From CAXSEF01 sp964236695 (GTDB taxonomy: Bacteria; Pseudomonadota; Alphaproteobacteria; Acetobacterales; Acetobacteraceae): 64,000 nt of DNA. This document shows positions 47,491-56,452 of this stretch, in pieces; positions within the stretch are counted from its first letter, which is position 1, and the number at the start of each line of letters is the position of its first letter. A program made the translations under genes and the position numbers. The DNA is taken from contig CAXSFU010000001.1 of assembly GCA_964236695.1 (NCBI GenBank), forward strand, positions 141,074-205,073, written 5' to 3'. A model generated the notes under the pieces. It did no database searches. It was not told the origin of the DNA and saw only the letters and a program-made list of their open reading frames with translations.

Positions 47491-50400
47491 TCACTCCACC
47501 GGCGCCGCGGCCGGGCCCGCCACCGGCCGCGCCGCCGCCGGCCCGAACCCGCCGAGCTGCAGGAAGCGGCGGCCGAGCACGTCCCAGCCAGCCAGCGACG
47601 GGTCCGAGCGGGTGGCCTCCGCGATCGCCGCCATCCGCGCCGCCACCGCCTCGCGCATCGCGACCTCCGCCGCAGCGACCCCCGGCAGCGCGCGCAGCGC
47701 CGCGATCCCCTCCGCCAGGCCCGGCGCGCAGCGCGTCGCGCGGTCGTCGACCACCACGTCGGCCGCGCGGTGCTGGCGCATGAAGCTGTGCGCGTCGGCC
47801 TGCGCCATCACCTGCGGCGCCCGCTCCAGCCCGGTGTCGCCGCTGTTGCGCGACTTCTTCCACGCCCACTCCTCGGCCGACTTGAACAGGTAGTGGTGCA
47901 CCGCCGCCGCCTCGGTGCGCAGCGTGGCGGCGAAGTTCAGCCCGTCCGGGTCGCTGCCTGTCCGGCTCCGCCCGTGCAGCTCGCCCGACGCCGCCCGGTA
48001 GACCAGGGTGCGCCGCTCGTCGGTGACCGGCGCATGCGCCCCGGACTGCATCATCATCGCCGGCCGCGCCAGGGTCTTGACCAGCCTGACCTCCTCGCCA
48101 AGATGGCGGCGGTTCAGCACCCGGGTGTTGCGCTCAACCAGCGGCGTGTCCGGCCAGCCCGGCGCGTCGCCCGAGCCGAACGGCAGCCAGTTCACCGCCA
48201 CCGCGTCCACAGAGCGCCGCTCCTGCCATGCCAGGTAGTCGTTGACCGAGCCGAACCGCTCCGGGTCGAACACCAGGAACTCGTCGGCGTCCGCGGTCAG
48301 CACCCAGCGATGCGCCAGCACCTCCGGCAGCACGCCGAACGCGTGGCCGTACGCCCGCGCCCGCGCCGACGTGCCGGCCGGCACCCGGTTCTGCAGCCAG
48401 GTGACCACGCCCGCGTCGGCAAGCGCCCCCAGCAGCCCGTCCGACCCGTCCTCGTTGTCGTTGCTGTACAGGTAGAACGCCTCGAAGCCGATCGCACGGT
48501 GGTAGGCGACCCATTCCAGCAGGTAGGGTCCCTCGTTGCGCAGCGTCGCCACCATGCACGGCCCGCGCGCCGGCACGACGCTGGCCCTGGCCTGCACCGC
48601 CACCGCGTGCGGGAACGACGCGAACGCGCCGGACAGCCCCGCCGTCGCCACGTCGTCGAACGACGCGTCCACCACGCGGCGGTTGGGTGAGAACTCCGCC
48701 TCCTCCCTGCGCGACCGCCCTGAGCGTCGCAGCAGCCCGAAGCCGCGCGCGGGCGCCGGCGCGGGCGCCACGACCCCCTGCATCTCCGCCAGTGCCGGCA
48801 GGGCATGCGCCGCCCACACGTCGCCGGGAAACGCCGCAGCCAAGCGACGCGTCATCTCGTCCGAGGCAAGCACCGCACGCCCGATCGCCTGCAGCTCGTC
48901 CAGGCGCAGCAGCGGCAGCACCGCGTTGAGGACCTCCGACGCGAACGCCCGCTCCCCCGACACCAGCGCCAGCACGCCGGGAACGTCCACGCCCTGGGCC
49001 AGCATCGCCTCGATCGCCTCGGCGCGCGCGCGCACGGTGCGCGGCACGAAGATGTCGCGCACCGGCTCCAGCGAGAACGCTTCCCACTCGCCGGCCTCCT
49101 CACGGTCCACCAGCACCGGCGCGGCATCCTCCGGATCGGACGGCGGCGGCGCGGACGCGAATCGCCCGGACGAGGGGTCCAGCAGCGTGACGTGCCCGCC
49201 GTCGCCGACCCAGTGCGCTTCCAGCAGGTGCGCGGTGGTGCGCAGGCCTCCGGGCCGCAGCCGGAACGCGGCCGCCTCCTCCTCCGTCGACTCCATCAGC
49301 ACCAGCAGGTCGCGGCGCGCCCGCGGCACGATCGCCATGGTGGCGATCCAGTCGTGCGTCGCCCGGTCCGCGGTCACCAGCGTCGCGGTCTGCGCGGCCA
49401 CGAACACCTCGCTGCCGTCGCACGACAGCAGCCGGTAGCAGCCGGGCTCGCGCAGCGGCAGCGGCGCCACCACGCTGGCCGGCCCGCCGCCTGCCTCCGT
49501 GCCCACCATGGCCAGCGCCGGCGCCGACGCCAGCGCGCGCAGCAGCCGGTTCTCCGGCGAGCCGCGCACCTGGAAGCGCGCGCTGTCGCGCATCTCCTGG
49601 CGCAGCCGCGCGGCGGCCGCGGCATACGCCCGCTCCACCGACGCGGACGCCGCCGCCACGCCGGGCAGCGCCGACAGCCGCGCCAGCTCGCCCGCGGCCG
49701 CGTCGGCGAACACGGTGGCCCGCTCGTCCGCCTCCTCCCAGTCGGCGCGGTGCTGGTCGAGGAACCCCTCGATGGTCGCCGTGTCCAGCAGGTCGAGTTG
49801 CAGCGGCCGCGTCGCCACCTGGTCCGCGGCGCCGCGCGAGTGGCGCAGTGCGAACTCCTCGGCCGACTTCATCGCGTAGTGCGCCACCCAGGCCTGGCGG
49901 TCCTGCGGGTCGGGCGAGAACGCCGCCGCGTTGCCCTCGTGCTGCTGCGGGTGCGGCGCGCCCTCCGAGCCGCGGAAGCTCCACGCCTGCCCGAACGGCG
50001 CGATCGGGAAATGCGCCTGGGCGTGCACGAACCGCCTCGGCCGGTACAGCGACTTGACGTGGCGGTCCACCGGCTGTCGGCGCAGGAAGCGCTCGACCAC
50101 CGGGTGCGGCGCGCGCGCCGCCAGCGCCCCGGAGCCGAACACCACCCAGCTCAGCGCGACCGCGTCCACGCTTTCGCGCTCCTGCCAGGCGAGGTAGTCG
50201 GCGAAGCTCGCGTGCAGCGCGGTGTCGAAGGCCAGCGCCTCGTTGACGTCGAGCACCGCCACCCAGCGGTAGTCCAGGATCTCCGGCAGCATCTGCAGCG
50301 CGTGGCCATACGCCTTGTAGCGGGGCGAGCCCCCCGGCGGCGCGTCGTTGACCACCCAGGTGATCTCGCCAGCCCGCGCCAGCGCGGCCAGCAGGTCGTC

Positions 50401-51429
50401 CGAGCCGTCCGTGTTGTCGTTGCTGTACAGAAAGAAGTGCTCGACGCCCAACGCCCTGTGGTGCGCGATCCAGTCCAGCAGGTAGACGCCCTCGTCGCGC
50501 AGGCACGCCAGCACGCACAGCGTGCGCCGCGGGTTCACCGCCGCGCGCGCCGCGATGTTGAGCGTCTGCGCGAACGAGACCGGCCGCCCGTCGCGCCCCG
50601 CCGTTTCCAGCACGTCGCAGTCGCGCCCGCAGCGACGCACGCCCGTCACCCGGTCGGGCGCCGCGATCCAGCCCGCCAGCTCCGGCAGCGCCTGCGCCGC
50701 CCACAAATCGCCAAGCAGCCGCGCGGTCAGCCCGTTCAGCGCCGCCGGCCGGCCCAGCAGCGTCGCCCCCAGCCAGGCGGCGTGGTCCGGCGCGAGCAGC
50801 CGGCCCATCGCCTGCAGCAGCTCCGGGCTGATCTCCTCCGAGGACTCCAGCAGCTGCAGCATCGCCGGCCCGCTGACGCAGGCCGGCAGCACCCGGTCGA
50901 TCGTCGCCAGCAGCGGCAGCAGCGGCTCGGCACGCAGGAACGCCACGGGGCGCAGAAGGAAGGTTTCCCAGGGCCCCTGGGCGGTGCGGTCCGCCAGCAC
51001 CGGGCCGCCGCCCGCGCCGGCCGGCGGCGCGCCAAGCAGCAGGCCGGTGAGCGGATGGGCGAAGCCGACCTGCCCGTCGCCCCACACCCGCAGCGACAGC
51101 ATGGTCGCGACCCACGGGTCGCCAGACACGCGCAGCGCACGGCCCGGCAGCAGGAACGCCACCGCCGGGTATGCCGGCGGCCGGTACAGCAGCATCGGCG
51201 CGTCCGGCTCGGCCTCGTGCCACAGCAGGTCGCCATCCGCCTCGCAGGACAGCAGCGTGCCGTGCGTGGTGGCCACGGTGTAGAGCCCGGGCATCACGTC
51301 GACCGGCGCTGCCGCCCCGCCACCCTGGGACGCGCCACCCTGGGTCCCACCGCCAGCAGGAGCCGCCAGGGCGGGCACCGCAGCCGGGCTGGCCGCTCCG
51401 GCGTTTGCGCCGGTCGCGTCCGCGCTCAC
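47491..51429 (-). CDS. Tandem two-module glycosyltransferase with beta-trefoil-like domains
   Basis: A 1312-residue protein built as an internal duplication. Each half has: a trefoil/fascin-like domain (~47-165 starting MPGLYTVATTHGTLLSCEAD; ~661-790 starting EPGCYRLLSCDGSEVFVA), a helical bridge (~170-255; ~800-885, both with GDLWAAQALPEL or GDVWAAHALPAL), and a Glyco_tranf_2_4-type GT-A domain (~303-530 with CVLACLRDEGVYLLDWIAHH; ~957-1190 with CMVATLRNEGPYLLEWVAYH). The second GT has DADE (1047-1050); the first has DVNE (394-397). No signal peptide. GTG 51429 overlaps the hydrolase stop (GTGA). Likely a bifunctional or self-regulating polymer-type GT; inference. Confidence 0.85.
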   Translation of the reverse strand: MSADATGANAGAASPAAVPALAAPAGGGTQGGASQGGGAAAPVDVMPGLYTVATTHGTLLSCEADGDLLWHEAEPDAPMLLYRPPAYPAVAFLLPGRALRVSGDPWVATMLSLRVWGDGQVGFAHPLTGLLLGAPPAGAGGGPVLADRTAQGPWETFLLRPVAFLRAEPLLPLLATIDRVLPACVSGPAMLQLLESSEEISPELLQAMGRLLAPDHAAWLGATLLGRPAALNGLTARLLGDLWAAQALPELAGWIAAPDRVTGVRRCGRDCDVLETAGRDGRPVSFAQTLNIAARAAVNPRRTLCVLACLRDEGVYLLDWIAHHRALGVEHFFLYSNDNTDGSDDLLAALARAGEITWVVNDAPPGGSPRYKAYGHALQMLPEILDYRWVAVLDVNEALAFDTALHASFADYLAWQERESVDAVALSWVVFGSGALAARAPHPVVERFLRRQPVDRHVKSLYRPRRFVHAQAHFPIAPFGQAWSFRGSEGAPHPQQHEGNAAAFSPDPQDRQAWVAHYAMKSAEEFALRHSRGAADQVATRPLQLDLLDTATIEGFLDQHRADWEEADERATVFADAAAGELARLSALPGVAAASASVERAYAAAAARLRQEMRDSARFQVRGSPENRLLRALASAPALAMVGTEAGGGPASVVAPLPLREPGCYRLLSCDGSEVFVAAQTATLVTADRATHDWIATMAIVPRARRDLLVLMESTEEEAAAFRLRPGGLRTTAHLLEAHWVGDGGHVTLLDPSSGRFASAPPPSDPEDAAPVLVDREEAGEWEAFSLEPVRDIFVPRTVRARAEAIEAMLAQGVDVPGVLALVSGERAFASEVLNAVLPLLRLDELQAIGRAVLASDEMTRRLAAAFPGDVWAAHALPALAEMQGVVAPAPAPARGFGLLRRSGRSRREEAEFSPNRRVVDASFDDVATAGLSGAFASFPHAVAVQARASVVPARGPCMVATLRNEGPYLLEWVAYHRAIGFEAFYLYSNDNEDGSDGLLGALADAGVVTWLQNRVPAGTSARARAYGHAFGVLPEVLAHRWVLTADADEFLVFDPERFGSVNDYLAWQERRSVDAVAVNWLPFGSGDAPGWPDTPLVERNTRVLNRRHLGEEVRLVKTLARPAMMMQSGAHAPVTDERRTLVYRAASGELHGRSRTGSDPDGLNFAATLRTEAAAVHHYLFKSAEEWAWKKSRNSGDTGLERAPQVMAQADAHSFMRQHRAADVVVDDRATRCAPGLAEGIAALRALPGVAAAEVAMREAVAARMAAIAEATRSDPSLAGWDVLGRRFLQLGGFGPAAARPVAGPAAAPVE

Positions 51430-52349
51430 GATGCCGCCCCCTCCAGCCCGGCCAGCAGGAAGTGCCGCACCACGTCGATCTCGCACGCCCCCATCAGCGC
51501 AGGCGCATGGCCCGCGCCCTCGACCACGTGCACAGACGCACCATCCGCCGCCATCCCCGCCAGCCCTTCCTCGGTCAGCAGGTCGCTCGATGCGCCACGG
51601 ATCGCCAGCACCGGCACCCGCACCGCCGACCACACCGCGCCCAGGTCGACCGCCGCCGCCGGCCGCGCCAGGATCGGCTGCGCGATCGCCGGGTCGTGGT
51701 GCAGCGCCAACCGCCCGTCGGGCAGAGCGCGGGCGGAGTGGCGCGCCAGATGCGCCCACTGCGCGTCGTCCAGCGCCCCGAACGGCGCGTGCACCCGCCT
51801 CAGGTGCCGCTCCAGCGCCGCCAGGTCGTCGAAGGCGGGCGCCTGCCCGACATAGCCGCGGATGCGCTGCATCGCCGCCAGCGGCAGGTGCGGCCCGACG
51901 TCGTTCAGCACCAGCCGCGTCACCGGCGTGCCCGCCGCGGCCGCCACCAGCATGCCGCAGATCCCGCCCAGCGAGGTCCCGACCCAGGCCACCGGCCCGC
52001 CCAGCGCCGCCAGCAGGTGCGACAGCGCCGCGACGTAAGACGCCGGCTCGTACAGGGACGCGTCGTCCAGCCACTCCGACCGCCCGCGCCCCGGCAGGTC
52101 CGGGCACACCACCCGGAACCGGTCGGCCAGCCCGCGCGCCAGCGGGTCGAAGTCGCGGCCGTTGCGCGTCAGCCCGTGCACGCACACCACGACCGGCGCG
52201 TCGGCCGCCCCCCACTCCGCGTAGGCCAGGCTGCGGAACGCCGTGCCCAGCAGGTAGCGCACGCTGCCCAGCCGCGGTCCGCCGTCCGGCACCCCGTCTG
52301 GAAATGCCCCGGCTTCCGCAATCGTCGCGCCACCCGTCGCCAGGATCAT
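51426..52349 (-). CDS. Alpha/beta-hydrolase
   Basis: A 307-residue hydrolase. The oxyanion motif is VVVCVHGLTRNGRDF; the nucleophile elbow GTSLGGICGM carries Ser; LAIRGASSDLLTEEG holds the likely acidic residue and EGAGHAPALM the catalytic His. LNDVGPHLPL and PDLPGRGRSEW resemble homoserine-acetyltransferase-unlike, esterase/thioesterase-type members. ATG 52349 overlaps the CoA-transferase stop (ATGA), and its own stop overlaps the next start (GTGA). Context suggests an acyl-ester or acyl-CoA substrate tied to glycan acylation. Confidence 0.9.
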   Translation of the reverse strand: MILATGGATIAEAGAFPDGVPDGGPRLGSVRYLLGTAFRSLAYAEWGAADAPVVVCVHGLTRNGRDFDPLARGLADRFRVVCPDLPGRGRSEWLDDASLYEPASYVAALSHLLAALGGPVAWVGTSLGGICGMLVAAAAGTPVTRLVLNDVGPHLPLAAMQRIRGYVGQAPAFDDLAALERHLRRVHAPFGALDDAQWAHLARHSARALPDGRLALHHDPAIAQPILARPAAAVDLGAVWSAVRVPVLAIRGASSDLLTEEGLAGMAADGASVHVVEGAGHAPALMGACEIDVVRHFLLAGLEGAAS

Positions 52350-53803
52350 ATTACCCCGCGTTCGCGCAGGCCCGCCAGCGCCGCCGCGTCCAGCCCGAGC
52401 CGCGCGCCCAGCACCTCGTCGGTGTGCTCGCCCAGCAGCGGCGGCGGCAGCCGGTAGTCCGCGGGCGTGGCGGACAGCCGCACCGGGTTGGCGATCACGC
52501 GCACTCCGTCCGGCGTCGAGGGATGCGCCATCTTCACCACCATGCCGCGCGCCATGACCTGCGGGTCGGCGAACACCTGGCTCAGCGTGTTGATCGGCCC
52601 GCAGCCGATCCTCAGCGCTTCCAGCCGCTCCACCCACCACGACGTCGCCTGCCCCGACAGCACCGGCTCCAGCGTGCGCGTCACCAGGTCGCGGTGCTCC
52701 ACCCGCGCGGCGTTGGTCGCGAAACGCGGGTCCTCCGCCAGCTCCGCCAGCCCGAAGTTCTCGCAGAACCGCCGGAAGGTAGGGTCGTTGCCGATCGACA
52801 GCACCACGTGGCCGTCCGCGGTGGCGAACACCTGGTAGGGCACGATGTTGGGATGCTGGTTGCCCAGCCGCACCGGGTTCTCCCCGGTCGCCAGATAGTT
52901 CATCCCCTGGTTGGCCAGCCAGGCCACGTGGGTGTCGAGCATGCCGACGTCGATGTGCTGCCCACCCGCATCCCGCCCGGTGCCCGCCTGCGCTCCGGTC
53001 GCGCTCTGCAGCCTTCCCGACGCAAGCCCCCCCGACGAGGTCGCGCCGCCTGCATCGCTGCCGAGCGACACCGATCCTCGCGCCAGCGCCGCATGTCCGA
53101 CCACGAGTTCCGCCGCGGCCTGCAGGTCCGCCGCCGCGGCCGCCGCGCTGGCGGACGCCGTGGTGCCGCCCGCAGCCTGGACGCCCTCGCTCCCCGCCAG
53201 TCCGCCCTGCCCCGTCGCGTCGCGGTGGCGCAGCGCGGCCAGCACGCCGATGCACCCGTACAGACCGGCGAACAGGTCCGCGACCGGGATGCCGACCTTC
53301 TGAGGCAGCCCGTCCGGCTCGCCGGTCAGGCTCATCACCCCGCCCATCGCCTGCATCAGCCCGTCGTAGCCGGGCCGCTCCGCATACGGCCCGCTCTGCC
53401 CGAAGCCGGTGATCGAGCAGTAGACCAGGCGGGGGAACCGCGCGCGCAGCTGCTCGTAGCCCAGGCCGTAGCGCGCCAGGGCGCCCGCCTTGAAGTTCTC
53501 CACCAGCACGTCGCAGCTCTCGAGCAGCCTCAGGGCCAGCGCCTGGCCTTCCGGCCTGGAGATGTCGAGCGTGACGGAGCGCTTGTTGCGGTTCACCCCC
53601 ACGAAATACGCGCTCTCCGTGGTGCCCGGCATGAACGGCGGCGCGAAGCCGCGCGTGTCGTCGCCGCTGCCGGGCTTCTCGATCTTGATCACGTCAGCGC
53701 CGAGGTCGGCCAGCATCTGCACGCAGGTCGGGCCGGCCAGCACGCGGGTCAGGTCGAACACCCGCAGACCCTTCAGCGGACCGCTCGGCTCCGTCGTGCT
53801 CAT
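52346..53803 (-). CDS. CaiB/BaiF-type (family III) CoA transferase with a low-complexity insert
   Basis: A 485-residue enzyme that moves CoA between carboxylic acids. Family motifs: GLRVFDLTRVLAGP, LGADVIKIEKPG, NRNKRSVTLDI, and the region PVADLFAGLYG with probable catalytic Asp176. After HRDATGQG (to residue 200) an ~80-residue Ala/Gly/Ser-rich insert interrupts the family sequence, which resumes at GGQHIDVGMLDTHVAWLAN (from 280). Without it the length would be normal (~405). ATG 53803 overlaps the acyltransferase stop (ATGA). The acid substrate is unknown. Confidence 0.92.
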   Translation of the reverse strand: MSTTEPSGPLKGLRVFDLTRVLAGPTCVQMLADLGADVIKIEKPGSGDDTRGFAPPFMPGTTESAYFVGVNRNKRSVTLDISRPEGQALALRLLESCDVLVENFKAGALARYGLGYEQLRARFPRLVYCSITGFGQSGPYAERPGYDGLMQAMGGVMSLTGEPDGLPQKVGIPVADLFAGLYGCIGVLAALRHRDATGQGGLAGSEGVQAAGGTTASASAAAAAADLQAAAELVVGHAALARGSVSLGSDAGGATSSGGLASGRLQSATGAQAGTGRDAGGQHIDVGMLDTHVAWLANQGMNYLATGENPVRLGNQHPNIVPYQVFATADGHVVLSIGNDPTFRRFCENFGLAELAEDPRFATNAARVEHRDLVTRTLEPVLSGQATSWWVERLEALRIGCGPINTLSQVFADPQVMARGMVVKMAHPSTPDGVRVIANPVRLSATPADYRLPPPLLGEHTDEVLGARLGLDAAALAGLRERGVI

Positions 53804-55290
53804 CCTGCTCTCCCGCGCCCACCCCGGGGCGGCGCCTGTGTCGGTAAACCGCCCCCGGGTGGCTGTCCAGGGACGCGCCGGAAGGCCATCAGGCAAGGCC
53901 GATCCCTGCCCGCAGCAGCCGCGGGCCCGGGCTCCTGGAAACCCGTTTCCCGGACCCGGGTTTCCCCAGGAAGACCTTTGGCGGCTCCCCGGGGCACCGC
54001 CGTCGCCCCCGCTTCCGTCCCGCCCTGCCCGGCGCCAGGTGCGTGCGACCCCGCCCGCCGCCGCGCCCGCAGCATGGGACGCTCGATGCCGAGGAACGAG
54101 GCGGCGCTCAGACCCGCCGCCAGCGGCAGGGCCATCGCCAGCCAGGCCGCGCCGCCCCGCGCCGCCAGACCGTCCGCCAGCGCGAACGCCCCCCAGTGCC
54201 ACAGGTAGATCGAGTAGCTCGCCCGACCGACCAGCAGCGCCGCACGCCCTTCCAGCGCCCGCCGCCAGCGATGCGTGGTCAGCGCCACCGCCGGCACCAG
54301 CACCGCCAGCGCCGCCCCCTGCACGGTGAGGCGCAGCGCTTCCCGCCCGACCGGACCGCCCAGCACCGCGCCCGCCGCGCCCGGAAGCCGCCCCGCCCAC
54401 GCGCCACCCAGCGCCAGGCTGGCCGCCAGCACCGCCAGCGCCAGGGCCGGCACCACCCGCATCGCCGCGAGCCGCGCCCCCCACGCCGGCCGCAGCGCCA
54501 GCAGCAGCGCCGGCACCGCCCCCCAGGCGATCGAGTCCAGCCGGGTGTCGGTCGCGAGATACAGCCGGTTGAAGCGGAACGCCGGGTTGTCCTCGATGCG
54601 CAGGCACACCCACGCGCCCGGCAGCGCCCCGAAGCAGTCCCCCATCAGCCACAGCCGCCACCCGAGCACGAGCCCGCACGCCGCCAGGCACAGCCCCAGC
54701 GCCCAGCCTGGCCGGCCGCGCGCCAGGCACGCCAGCAGCAGCGCCGGCCACAGCAGGTAGAAGTGGTCCTCCACCGACAGCGACCACAGGATGTTGAACG
54801 GGTGGCGCACCCCCGGCAGCGCCGAGCGATAGCCGCTGACCAGCTGGAAGTAGTTCGCCCCCTGTCCGAGCGCCGCCGCCCAGCCGCCAGGCCCGATCCG
54901 CCCGCCCGCCAGCACGAACGCGCCGCCCGACACCACCACGTAGACGGACCAGGCCGGCACCAGCCGCAGCAGCCGGCGCCGGTAGAACCCGCCCAGCCCG
55001 ACCCTGCCGCAGCGCCGGTGCTGCGCCACCAGCTGGCGGGTGATCAGGAAGCCGCTCACCGCGAAGAACACCGTCACCCCGAGCCCGCCCGGCACCACCC
55101 GCTCCAGCCCGGCATGCGAGGCAACCACCAGCAGCACCGCCACCGCGCGCAGCCCGTCCAGCGCCGGAAGGTATCCTTCTCCCGAAAGGCCGCCGGTGCC
55201 GTCGGAACGCGATCGCACCCGGGGCGGGGCGCGGATGAACGGAACTTCAGGTGACGGGGCCGGCGCCATGGGTGCATCCACTGTCCGCAT
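53800..55290 (-). CDS. Acyltransferase 3 (OafA/YrhL-type) with a repeat-like C-terminal extension
   Basis: A 496-residue inner-membrane O-acyltransferase with about ten hydrophobic segments. The active-site region LDGLRAVAVLLVVASHAG carries the conserved Arg and His; VFFAVSGFLITRQL and WSLSVEDHFYLLWP are further family motifs. Such enzymes acetylate or succinylate surface polysaccharides. The family body ends near GIERPMLRARRR (~residue 400); the last ~85 residues come from GC-rich sequence with a long hairpin (arms at 53933-53945 and 53957-53971). Starts ATG 55290 and ATG 55269 are both possible. First gene of the coupled operon. Confidence 0.9.
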   Translation of the reverse strand: MRTVDAPMAPAPSPEVPFIRAPPRVRSRSDGTGGLSGEGYLPALDGLRAVAVLLVVASHAGLERVVPGGLGVTVFFAVSGFLITRQLVAQHRRCGRVGLGGFYRRRLLRLVPAWSVYVVVSGGAFVLAGGRIGPGGWAAALGQGANYFQLVSGYRSALPGVRHPFNILWSLSVEDHFYLLWPALLLACLARGRPGWALGLCLAACGLVLGWRLWLMGDCFGALPGAWVCLRIEDNPAFRFNRLYLATDTRLDSIAWGAVPALLLALRPAWGARLAAMRVVPALALAVLAASLALGGAWAGRLPGAAGAVLGGPVGREALRLTVQGAALAVLVPAVALTTHRWRRALEGRAALLVGRASYSIYLWHWGAFALADGLAARGGAAWLAMALPLAAGLSAASFLGIERPMLRARRRAGSHAPGAGQGGTEAGATAVPRGAAKGLPGETRVRETGFQEPGPAAAAGRDRPCLMAFRRVPGQPPGGGLPTQAPPRGGRGRAG

Positions 55291-55435
55291 CGGACGTTAG
55301 TGCATCGACGGCATGCACGCGAGACGATTGAAGGATCTGCAACCGCAGATTGGCTCGCGGCCGGGATCGTGCAGGGCTATGCTCCATCCCGCGCCGGAGC
55401 ATGCTCGCCACCGACGCCAGGGAGTGCCCAGACCA

Positions 55436-56407
55436 ATGCCCAGGAAGGAGCCGGAGATTCCGGCCAAGCTCAGGCCGGACCAGAGCGACTATCCGTTCGA
55501 CCTCGACACCGCCCTGCTCAGCGTGATCGGCGTCCGCTCCAGCGTGCCGGCAGACGCCTTCACCGCCTCCGCTCTCGGCACGGAGCGCGACGGCTCCGGC
55601 GTGGTGATCGCCGGCGGCCTGGTGCTGACCATGGGCTACCTGGTGATGGAAGCCGAGACGATCTGGCTGACCACGGCGCGCGGCGGCGCAGTGCAGGGCC
55701 ATGCGCTCGGCGTGGACGCGGAAAGCGGCTTCGCCGTGGTGCAGCCGCTCGGCCGCCTCGACGCGCCGGCGCTGGAGTTCAGCACCACCCAGGGCCCGGA
55801 GGTCGGCTCCACCGCGATCCTGGCTGCGCAGGGCGGCATGACACGGGCCATCGAGACCCACGTCGTCGCGCGCCAGGAGTTCGCCGGCTACTGGGAGTAC
55901 GTGCTCGACGATGCGATCTTCACCGCGCCCGCGCACCCGTTCTGGGGCGGCGCCGCCCTGATCGGCCCGGACGGCCGCCTGCTGGGCGTCGCATCGCTGA
56001 TCCTGCAGCAGGGCGACGCGCGGGGCCGGCGCGTCGACATGAACATGGTCGTGCCGGTCGCCCGCCTGTTGCCGATCCTGGACGACCTGCGCACCCTGGG
56101 CCGGGTCAACCGCCCGCCGCGCCCGTGGCTCGGCATCTACGCCATGGAGGACGACGACGCGATCGTGGTCGGCGGCCTCGCCGACGGCGGCCCCGCGGAG
56201 AAGGCGGGGCTGATGGTCGGCGACCGCGTGCTCGCCGTCGGCGAGGAGGAGATCCGCGAGCTGTCCGCCCTGTGGCGCCGCGTCTGGTCCGCCGGCAACG
56301 CCGGCGCCCGCGTGGCGCTGCGCATCGGCCGGCTCGGCGCGGAGATGGACATCGCCGTGACCTCGGCCGACCGCGACACCTTCCTGCGCGCGCCGCTGAT
56401 GCACTGA
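55436..56407 (+). CDS. Degenerate HtrA-like protein with PDZ domain (catalytic triad lost)
   Basis: A 323-residue protein with no signal peptide. The N-terminal ~215 residues follow the trypsin-like HtrA fold (SGVVIAGGLVLTMGYLVMEAE; AHPFWGGAALIGPDGRLLGV; MNMVVPVARLLPIL), and a PDZ domain follows at ~230-315 (ADGGPAEKAGLMVGDRVLAV). In HtrA the His of TNNHV and the Ser of GNSGG are catalytic; here the positions align with Tyr68 (MGYLV) and Trp170 (PFWGG). It should bind but not cut peptides. CAGGGAG precedes the ATG. Divergent from the acyltransferase gene across ~145 bp. Confidence 0.82.
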   Translation: MPRKEPEIPAKLRPDQSDYPFDLDTALLSVIGVRSSVPADAFTASALGTERDGSGVVIAGGLVLTMGYLVMEAETIWLTTARGGAVQGHALGVDAESGFAVVQPLGRLDAPALEFSTTQGPEVGSTAILAAQGGMTRAIETHVVARQEFAGYWEYVLDDAIFTAPAHPFWGGAALIGPDGRLLGVASLILQQGDARGRRVDMNMVVPVARLLPILDDLRTLGRVNRPPRPWLGIYAMEDDDAIVVGGLADGGPAEKAGLMVGDRVLAVGEEEIRELSALWRRVWSAGNAGARVALRIGRLGAEMDIAVTSADRDTFLRAPLMH

Positions 56408-56452
56408 GCGCAGGCCCGACACCGCCCCAATCGTCACGATCAGGAGACCGCC

